Assembly: GCA_017470325.1 (NCBI GenBank)
Contig: JAFUES010000020.1
Coordinates: 1 to 31,063 of the forward strand
Direction of reading: 5' to 3'
From: Oscillospiraceae bacterium
GTDB lineage: Bacteria > Bacillota_A > Clostridia > Oscillospirales > Oscillospiraceae
Length of the DNA: 31,063 bases
Shown: positions 1 through 5,446 of the stretch, piece by piece
How the letters are laid out: each line of letters opens with the position of its first letter
Numbering within the stretch: position 1 is the stretch's first letter
Notes under the pieces: model-generated
Databases searched by the model: none
The model's input: only the letters and a program-made list of their open reading frames with translations
What the model was told of the DNA's origin: nothing
Translations under genes and position numbers: made by a program

Positions 1-131
1 CTTTCGACGACTTCCGGAAACAGCTTGCTGTCTGGAACAGAAAATACAATGACTTCCCTATGCGTCCCCTCAACTGGTGCTCCCCTAAACAGGCTCTCTT
101 TTCTTTCCCCTATGTTGTAACACATCATTGA
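1..131 (+). pseudogene. C-terminal fragment of a DDE (integrase-core) transposase, cut by the window edge
   Basis: Reading from base 3 gives 42 residues ending in TGA at 129-131, with no internal stop. The tail contains WNRKYNDFPMRPLNW followed by SPKQAL, which resembles the C-terminal end of IS3/IS481-like integrase-core transposases, where an Asn/Arg-rich stretch and a Pro-rich 'RPLNW-SP' element close the catalytic domain. The DDE residues lie upstream of the window, so it cannot be judged whether the element is whole. No convincing terminal inverted repeat was found in the next 150 bases. The family assignment rests on motif memory only. Confidence 0.6.
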
Positions 132-306
132 CAAACCTACAGTTTTCCGACTTTTTTTGCTGCCCCCGTCACGACAAAGCCCAACGTATAGAATATAATA
201 TAACACGAACGATTCGTCAAGTACCGCCGACTATTTTTCTGGCTGATTTGCACAAAACCGTCGCTTTCCACAAGTTTGCTTTGTAAATTTTATACAAGGT
301 TGCCAC

Positions 307-335
307 TGGACAAGGCCCTTGGGATTTGCTATATT
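307..335 (+). promoter_or_regulatory. Promoter for the structured RNA
   Basis: TGGACA at 307-312 and TATATT at 330-335 are separated by 17 bases. A TG dinucleotide one base before the -10 (TGC-TATATT) gives it an extended -10 character. The expected start of transcription is about 342. The stretch from 132 to 306 upstream is AT-rich and no gene is seen in it. Confidence 0.6.
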
Positions 336-549
336 ATAACCAGAAAGGATGAGTCCAATGTACAGGTAACGAGGCCCGAACTTCAAGAGAAGGAAAGGGG
401 CCACGAAGACCGGGGATCATACAGAGGGAACGTTCCGGCACATAGCTATCCCGCTTACGGGAATATCGGAAAGCGATTTTGAAGATGACGCCTGAGAGTA
501 GAGTCCTGAAATGACACGGTCGCATTCTAACGAAAGAGAGGTAACCAGT

Positions 550-579
550 ATGTTAGATATCAAGAATTCAGAGAAGTAA
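550..579 (+). other. Nine-codon open frame at the 3' end of the structured RNA
   Basis: ATG at 550 opens a frame encoding MLDIKNSEK, ending in TAA at 577-579. A purine-rich AGAGAGG (536-542) sits 7 bases upstream, at ribosome-binding distance. The last codons and the stop lie inside the 5' arm of the terminator stem, as in leader-peptide attenuators. However, no gene follows on this strand, so translation may be meaningless. The spacing is the only support. Confidence 0.2.
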
Positions 580-629
580 CCCTTGACTGTGCGAAAACCG
601 GGTGTGCAGTCAAGGGTTACTTCTTTTTT
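573..629 (+). terminator. Intrinsic terminator of the structured RNA
   Basis: A perfect 17-bp stem pairs 573-589 with 607-623 around a 17-nt loop, followed by six T (624-629). It is one of the strongest hairpins in the window and fixes the 3' end of the RNA. Confidence 0.9.
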
Positions 630-640
630 ATGCGGTATGG

Positions 641-664
641 AGCGGCGCAGGCCGTTCTTTTTTT
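641..664 (+). terminator. Second, back-up terminator
   Basis: AGCGGC 641-646 pairs with GCCGTT 651-656 (one G-T pair) around a GCAG loop and is followed by C and seven T (658-664). It lies directly after the first terminator and just before the 3' end of the convergent glycosyltransferase gene. Confidence 0.6.
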
Positions 665-679
665 ATGCCCGTCGCGCCC

Positions 680-2470
680 TCACAGCGGCCAGGTGGGCAG
701 CCAGTGCATGATCTTTGTGGCGGTGGCGTTGTCCACCGGCTTCCCGCTGAGAGCCGGGAAAAACAGGATGAACAGCAGCAGGCTCGCGCAGGTGAAGGGC
801 ACTGCGTAGTGCAGCCAGCCCCGGCGGCTTTCGCGCAGCAGGCTGAACACATAGCACAGGGCCAGCACCAGGAACACCGTAGCCGGGAAATAGTGATACT
901 CAAAGGTGAGCCGCCGGATGAAGATCCAGGGAAGCAGCTGGGCCAGGTAACCGATCAGGATGAAGGCCGCCTTGCGGTCCCGGCGGAAGATGGCCGTATA
1001 GATCAGCACAAAGAGGCTCAGCAGTCCGCCCCAGCACAGGGCCGGATTCACGAAGGCGCAGATGCTGGAGCGCGTCCCGTCGTCGAAGTAGTTCAGATAA
1101 TACAGGATCGGGCGGATATCCAGGATCCACTGATACCAGCGGGAGGAATAGGGGTGCTCGGCCACCACGCCCACATGATAGTTGAACATGAAGCTCTGGT
1201 TGTCCAGCACGATCTTGGTATACTCCCGGCTGAACAGCCGCGCCCCCTCCGCCTGCCCGTAGGGGATATAGGTGAGGTAGTAGATCAGCGCGGGGACCAG
1301 CACAAAGAACAGGACGCAGAACAGGCTGTTGCGCAGGAAGGCGGCAAACAGGCCCGGTTTTTGATAGCCCGCGGCCCGCAGCAGCCAGTGCCCGGCCCAG
1401 AGCACGGCCAGGCCCGCGCCCGCATAGATGCAGGTCCACTTGCTGGCGGCACCCAGGCCGAAGAACACGCCGGACAGGGCCAGGGCGCACAGGTTCCCCT
1501 CCCGCAGATACAGGTACATAAACAGATACATCAGCAGGATGAAGAACACCGCATAGGTGTCGATGGTGGCGATGCGGGTCTGGGTATAGTGCATGAAATC
1601 CGTAGCCAGGAGTCCGGTACCCAGGGCGGGGATCGCCGTGCCGCCGAACATTTTTTTCAGCAGCACATACAGCACCGGCAGCATCAGCACACCGAAGAGC
1701 GTGCCCATGAAGCGCCAGCCAAAGGGCGTCATACCGAAGAGCGAAATGCCCAGGGAGATGATCAGCTTGCCCAGGGGCGGGTGGGAGATCTCGTAGGGCC
1801 AGATGCCGTGCAGATGCTCCCACGCGGTGCGGGCGTGATAGATCTCATCGAAGTAGGTGGAGTTCATAAAGCTCTGGGCAGCGGGGACCGTATCCTGCTC
1901 GTCGCACAGCGCCGGGATCGAGGACGTGGTTGGGATCACGCGGCCTTCCCCATCCAGCAGCACCACTTCCCCCATCCAGGGATTGCCGGAAGTGCAGCTC
2001 AGGCGCACAAAGCGGGGCCTCAGCTCCGTCTCCGGCGTCAGCTCCGTCCACTTGAGCACCTCGATATGCCCCTGGTCAAAGGTCATGACCTGAGTATAGG
2101 CCTCCCCATCCTCGGAGTATTCGACGGTATAGCCGCCCATCCCCACGCCGGGGAACAACAGGATCTTCTCCGGGGCTTCCTCGCCCTGCAGTTGGATCTC
2201 GGCACTCTCGCCCGCCATGGAGGCAAAGGTCTCCGGGCCGCTGGTATCGCCCAGCTGCCAGAAGGCCGCCGCGGCATAGGCCGCCAGGATCAGCAGCAGC
2301 GCCGCCCAGTCCCGCCGGGAAAAGCGCCGCCGGTCCGCACCGGGCAGCGCATGCTTCTCCTTCGGCGCGTCCAGCGGCAGAGTGCACACATGCAGAGCCG
2401 GCAGCGCGGAGAAAAACAGGATGAGCAGCAGCGCCGAGGCGATGGGCAACGCGTATTTTATGATAAACAT
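680..2470 (-). CDS. PMT-family membrane glycosyltransferase with inserted discoidin-like domain
   Basis: This 596-residue polytopic membrane protein belongs to the dolichyl-phosphate-mannose protein mannosyltransferase (PMT, GT39-like) superfamily, which moves a sugar from a polyprenyl-phosphate carrier to an acceptor outside the membrane. Hydrophobic helices are at about 5-27 and 54-73. The first outer loop carries the acidic FDEIYH motif (Asp208-Glu209) and then SHPPLGK (about 229-235), the PMT signature. At least eight further hydrophobic segments follow. Between helix 2 and the FDE motif, residues about 85-180 look like an F5/8-type C (discoidin) beta-sandwich (GGYTVEYSEDG, then ARYVRL-like RPRFVRL, then EVVLLD). 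The ATG at 2470 has only a weak ribosome binding site (GAGAA), and a terminator hairpin lies in the 53 bases before it. The acceptor is unknown. Confidence 0.85.
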   Translation of the reverse strand: MFIIKYALPIASALLLILFFSALPALHVCTLPLDAPKEKHALPGADRRRFSRRDWAALLLILAAYAAAAFWQLGDTSGPETFASMAGESAEIQLQGEEAPEKILLFPGVGMGGYTVEYSEDGEAYTQVMTFDQGHIEVLKWTELTPETELRPRFVRLSCTSGNPWMGEVVLLDGEGRVIPTTSSIPALCDEQDTVPAAQSFMNSTYFDEIYHARTAWEHLHGIWPYEISHPPLGKLIISLGISLFGMTPFGWRFMGTLFGVLMLPVLYVLLKKMFGGTAIPALGTGLLATDFMHYTQTRIATIDTYAVFFILLMYLFMYLYLREGNLCALALSGVFFGLGAASKWTCIYAGAGLAVLWAGHWLLRAAGYQKPGLFAAFLRNSLFCVLFFVLVPALIYYLTYIPYGQAEGARLFSREYTKIVLDNQSFMFNYHVGVVAEHPYSSRWYQWILDIRPILYYLNYFDDGTRSSICAFVNPALCWGGLLSLFVLIYTAIFRRDRKAAFILIGYLAQLLPWIFIRRLTFEYHYFPATVFLVLALCYVFSLLRESRRGWLHYAVPFTCASLLLFILFFPALSGKPVDNATATKIMHWLPTWPL

Positions 2471-2485
2471 AGGCAGTTCTCACAG

Positions 2486-2517
2486 AAAAGCGGGGCGGTG
2501 CAGACCGCCCCGCTTTT
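2486..2517 (-). terminator. Hairpin between the HAD gene and the glycosyltransferase gene
   Basis: A perfect 14-bp stem pairs 2486-2499 with 2504-2517 around a GCAG loop. On the minus strand it ends in TTTT, so it should end most transcripts coming from glpK and the HAD gene before the glycosyltransferase is reached. It also has A/T flanks on both sides and could act in both directions. Confidence 0.8.
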
Positions 2518-2523
2518 TCCATC

Positions 2524-3342
2524 TCACTTCAAAATCGAATGCAGTTCCTTCACCGAGGGCAGTACGTAGTCGGGCTTGCGCTCGGCGGCGTCCACCATGG
2601 CCTGGTCGGTCTCGCCGGAGAGCACCAGCACGGACACCGCCCCGGCGTTCTGGGCCACGGCGATATCGGTATAGAGCCGGTCCCCCACCGCGCAGATCTT
2701 TTCGTTGGGGATCCCGGTCATTTTGGAGATCACGTCCACCATGCTGCGGTTGGGCTTGCCGATATAGTTGGGCTTCACGCCGCTGGAGGCGGTGAGCAGG
2801 GCGCAGATGCTGCCGCAGTCGGGCAGGACCTCATCGCCCGGCATGGGGCAGACCCAGTCGGGATTGGCCGCGATGAACACGGCGCCCCGGCGCAGGAAGT
2901 GGCAGGCCCGCTCCAGCTTCTCATACACCAGCTCCGTATCGAAGCCCTGGACCACCACGTCCACCGTGTCCGCCTCGGTGTGGCCGTTCTCGTCACCCGC
3001 CAGACGGATGCCGTAGCTCTGCAGCTCCCGGTAAAAGGCCCGGGTCCCGGCCAGATATACGCTGGCGCCGGGGTGGTTCTGGTTCAGATACTGGCCGGTG
3101 GCCATGCCGGCGGTAAAGACGTTCTCCGCCTCGCAGGGAAAGCCCAGCCGCCGCAGGCGGGTGATGTAATCGACGCCCGCCCGGGAGGAGTTGTTGGTCA
3201 GATAGATATATTGTTTCCCCAGGTTCGGCAGGTCATCCATCAGCGCGACGGCGCCGTCGTAGACCTCATCCCCCAGGTAGAGTGTGCCGTCCATGTCGAA
3301 CAGGAACAGCTCGCAGTTTCTCAGCTTCGTATAATCGCTCAT
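2524..3342 (-). CDS. HAD-IIA (NagD-like) sugar/polyol phosphatase
   Basis: This 272-residue protein has all HAD-IIA motifs. DMDGT (Asp16 nucleophile, Asp18 acid/base) is followed by YLG, then TNNSSR (Thr49), then GKPNRSM with the motif III Lys, then VGDRLYTDI with the Mg-binding Asp pair. The length fits NagD/AraL/p-nitrophenylphosphatase proteins, which hydrolyse small phosphates such as glycerol-3-phosphate, phosphoglycolate or sugar phosphates. The gene starts 9 bases after the glpK stop, and its GGAGGA ribosome binding site overlaps the glpK end, so the two are co-transcribed and probably translationally coupled. The pairing suggests dephosphorylation of glycerol-3-phosphate or a related overflow metabolite. 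That substrate is an inference from position only. Confidence 0.88.
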   Translation of the reverse strand: MSDYTKLRNCELFLFDMDGTLYLGDEVYDGAVALMDDLPNLGKQYIYLTNNSSRAGVDYITRLRRLGFPCEAENVFTAGMATGQYLNQNHPGASVYLAGTRAFYRELQSYGIRLAGDENGHTEADTVDVVVQGFDTELVYEKLERACHFLRRGAVFIAANPDWVCPMPGDEVLPDCGSICALLTASSGVKPNYIGKPNRSMVDVISKMTGIPNEKICAVGDRLYTDIAVAQNAGAVSVLVLSGETDQAMVDAAERKPDYVLPSVKELHSILK

Positions 3343-3351
3343 GGCTTCGCG

Positions 3352-4845
3352 TCAGTCCTCCTGGCCCCAGAGCAGGGCGCACTTGACGGCCTTGCTCCAG
3401 CCGTGGAGCAGCTGCTTGCGCTTTGCCTCGTCCATCTCGGCGGTAAAGACCTTGTCCACCGCCCAGTTGCTCTTCACGTCGTCCAGGTCCTCCCAGTAGC
3501 CCACGGCCAGACCCGCCAGGTAAGCGGCGCCCAGAGCGGTGGTCTCGATGCAGCGGGGACGGTACACGTCGCTGCCGATCAGGTCGGACTGGAACTGCAT
3601 CAGGAAGTCGTTGGCGCAGGCGCCGCCGTCCACCTTCAGCTCCGCAATAGGAATGCCGGAGTCCCGCTCCATGGCCCGCACGATGTCGTGGGTCTGATAG
3701 GCCAGGGACTCCAAAGTGGCCCGGACCAGATGGGCCCGGCTGAAGCCGCGGGTCACGCCCACGATAGCGCCCCGGGCATGCTGGCTCCAATAGGGGGCGC
3801 CCAGACCCGTGAAGGCCGGGACCACATAGGCGCCCGCGGTGTCGGGCACCTTCTCGGCGTATTGCTGGCTCTCCTTGGCGGAGGCCAGGATGCCCAGCTC
3901 GTCCCGCAACCACTGGATGGCCGCGCCGGCCACGAAGATGCTGCCCTCCAGAGCATACTGCACCTTGTCGCCGGTGGAGGCGGCGATAGTGGTCACCAGA
4001 CCGTTCTGGCTCTGCACCGGGGTCTCGCCGGTGTTCATCAGCAAAAAGCAGCCGGTGCCGTAGGTGTTCTTCATGGTGCCCGGCTCAAAGCAGCACTGGC
4101 CGAACAGGGCGCACTGCTGGTCCCCCGCGGCGCCCGCGATGGGGATCTCGCCGCCCACGGTCTCAAAGTCCGTCTTGCCGTAGACGCAGGAGCTGGGCTT
4201 CACCTCGGGCAGGAGACTTGCCGGGATGTCCAGCAGCTTCAGCAGCTCCTCATCCCACTTCAGCTCGTGGATGTTGTAGAGCATGGTGCGGCTGGCGTTG
4301 GTGTAGTCGGTGACATGCACGCGGCCGCCGGTCAGCTTCCAGATCAGCCAGGTGTCGATGGTGCCGAAGAGCAGCTTACCCGCCTCGGCCCGCCGCCGAG
4401 CGCCGGGCACATTGTCCAGCAGCCACTTGATCTTGGAGCCGGAGAAATAGGCGTCGGGCACCAGGCCGGTCTTCTGCCGGATCAGGTCCCCGTGGCCCTC
4501 GGCCACCAGCTTGTCGATGATGTCGCTGGTGCGGCGGCACTGCCAGACGATGGCGTTGGCGATGGGCTCCCCCGTCTCCTTATCCCAGACCACCGTGGTC
4601 TCTCGCTGGTTGGTGATGCCGATGGCGGCGATGTCCTTCGCCGTCACACCCAGCTTGGACGCGGCGGCCCGGGCCACCTCCAGGGTGGTGTCCCAGATCT
4701 CGACGGCGTCATGCTCCACCCAGCCGGGCTGGGGGTAGATCTGCCGGAATTCCTTATTCACCGCGGCGCAGATGTTGCCGGATTTATCGAATAGTATGCA
4801 GCGGGAACTGGTGGTGCCCTGGTCCAGGGCCATGATGTACTTCAT
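3352..4845 (-). CDS. glpK: Glycerol kinase
   Basis: ATP-dependent phosphorylation of glycerol to sn-glycerol-3-phosphate in the cytoplasm. A FGGY-type kinase of 497 residues, the usual GlpK length. Visible motifs are [10 protein letters not shown] (phosphate loop), [49 protein letters not shown] and [12 protein letters not shown]. The frame is open to an ATG at 4869, but the start was placed at 4845. AAAGGA precedes that ATG at good distance, the protein then begins [10 protein letters not shown] as in relatives, and the predicted transcription start (about 4872) leaves no leader for the upstream ATG. The loop where low-GC Gram-positive GlpK carries the HPr-phosphorylated His (YHFYG) reads FETVG here, so that His appears replaced by Glu. 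No glycerol facilitator gene is adjacent. Confidence 0.97.
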   Translation of the reverse strand: MKYIMALDQGTTSSRCILFDKSGNICAAVNKEFRQIYPQPGWVEHDAVEIWDTTLEVARAAASKLGVTAKDIAAIGITNQRETTVVWDKETGEPIANAIVWQCRRTSDIIDKLVAEGHGDLIRQKTGLVPDAYFSGSKIKWLLDNVPGARRRAEAGKLLFGTIDTWLIWKLTGGRVHVTDYTNASRTMLYNIHELKWDEELLKLLDIPASLLPEVKPSSCVYGKTDFETVGGEIPIAGAAGDQQCALFGQCCFEPGTMKNTYGTGCFLLMNTGETPVQSQNGLVTTIAASTGDKVQYALEGSIFVAGAAIQWLRDELGILASAKESQQYAEKVPDTAGAYVVPAFTGLGAPYWSQHARGAIVGVTRGFSRAHLVRATLESLAYQTHDIVRAMERDSGIPIAELKVDGGACANDFLMQFQSDLIGSDVYRPRCIETTALGAAYLAGLAVGYWEDLDDVKSNWAVDKVFTAEMDEAKRKQLLHGWSKAVKCALLWGQED

Positions 4846-4878
4846 GTCATCTTTCCTTTCTGCAGTCATAATAAATTT

Positions 4879-4907
4879 ATTTTACCGCCCCACGTCGGAA
4901 AATGCAA
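4879..4907 (-). promoter_or_regulatory. Promoter of glpK
   Basis: On the minus strand, TTGCAT (4907-4902) and TAAAAT (4884-4879) are separated by 17 bases. The start of transcription falls near 4872, which supports translation from 4845. Confidence 0.65.
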
Positions 4908-4988
4908 CTTTATTATGCCAGCCGGGCCCCTCCTCCTGGTCATTCACCTGGATCCGCGAAAAACTTTCTTAAGATTCCTTAAAACGGG

Positions 4989-5042
4989 TTGACAATTGTA
5001 GTCTCTTGTGCTATACAGAGATCAGACGACGCGCGTAGTCTC
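4989..5042 (+). promoter_or_regulatory. Promoter and likely BlaI operators
   Basis: TTGACA (4989-4994) and TATACA (5012-5017) with a 17-base spacer form a near-consensus promoter. ACAATTGT (4992-4999), a perfect palindrome with GACA/TGTA half-sites like those bound by BlaI/MecI repressors, overlaps the -35. The octamer GTAGTCTC occurs at 4998-5005 and again at 5035-5042. The second copy forms an imperfect inverted repeat with AGACGAC (5024-5030) just after the start of transcription. Binding here would block polymerase, so autorepression is likely. The operator assignment is inferred. Confidence 0.6.
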
Positions 5043-5068
5043 GTCCTTGCAAGGGAAGGAGTCATCCC

Positions 5069-5443
5069 ATGGAAAACTTATCTGGAAAAATCAGCGATTC
5101 CGAATTGGAGGTCATGCGGGTCCTGTGGGAGGCGGGGGACGCCCTGCCCGTCACGGAGATCCGCCAGACACTGCAGGAGCGCAAGGGCTGGGAGGCCACC
5201 ACGGTCAAGACCCTGATCCAGCGGCTGCTGGGCAAAGGGGCCGTCTCCCAGGAAAAGCGCAAGGTGTTCTATTACAGTCCTCTGGTGTCCGAACAGGAAT
5301 ACAACGACTGGGCCGCCAACGACCTGGTGCAGCGCCTGTTCCGGGGCAGCGCCAAGGAGCTGGTGGCCACGCTTGTCAAGTCCGAGGGCTTAAGCGCCCA
5401 GGACATCGACGAGCTGCGGACTTTGTTCAAGGTGGAGGAATAA
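5069..5443 (+). CDS. BlaI/MecI/CopY-family repressor
   Basis: A 124-residue winged-helix protein of the penicillinase-repressor family. The N-terminal half has ISDSELEVMRVLW, then LPVTEIRQTL, then TTVKTLIQRLLGKGAV (recognition helix) and the wing KVFYYSPLVS. The C-terminal half is the dimerisation helix pair containing the region that the partner protease cleaves in BlaI/MecI. These proteins bind as dimers to TACA/TGTA-type operators and are inactivated by proteolysis. The ATG has AAGGAG at 7 bases. The next gene begins 3 bases after its stop and encodes the membrane protease partner, so this is a classic repressor-protease pair. No beta-lactamase or PBP gene lies nearby, so the signal is probably not a beta-lactam. 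Confidence 0.95.
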   Translation: MENLSGKISDSELEVMRVLWEAGDALPVTEIRQTLQERKGWEATTVKTLIQRLLGKGAVSQEKRKVFYYSPLVSEQEYNDWAANDLVQRLFRGSAKELVATLVKSEGLSAQDIDELRTLFKVEE

Positions 5444-5446
5444 GCG

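Larger units (their letters stand above)
342..629 (+). ncRNA. Free-standing structured noncoding RNA, family not assigned
   Basis: A promoter ends at 335 and a perfect intrinsic terminator ends at 629, giving a transcript of about 290 nt with no protein gene on the same strand for more than 4 kb downstream. The body folds into nested helices. GGCCC 373-377 pairs with GGGCC 398-402, enclosing CTTC 381-384 with GAAG 389-392. TTCCG 433-437 pairs with CGGAA 467-471, enclosing TCCCG 449-453 with CGGGA 458-462. GACCG 408-412 can pair long-range with CGGTC 517-521. The segments between helices are purine-rich (GAAA, GGTAAC), as is typical of complex bacterial RNAs. It is not a tRNA, tmRNA, RNase P, SRP or 6S RNA by any landmark I can see. 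The clostridial raiA-motif RNA is a candidate known family, but I could not verify its consensus. Confidence 0.6.

Noticed and set aside
276..482. A 68-codon frame over the structured RNA
   Set aside because: It starts before the promoter -10 and has no ribosome binding site. The region has RNA-type helices.
602..2569. A 655-codon open frame on the plus strand, opposite the glycosyltransferase
   Set aside because: It is a mirror of a GC-rich gene with strong third-position bias. It is rich in Gln, His and Arg, has no recognisable motif and lies opposite a clear PMT protein.
2539..4794. A 751-codon open frame opposite glpK and the HAD gene
   Set aside because: It covers two well-recognised genes on the other strand and has low-complexity Gly/Val/His composition.
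4846..4869. Upstream ATG of glpK
   Set aside because: There is no ribosome binding site and it coincides with the likely transcription start. The ATG at 4845 gives the canonical protein.
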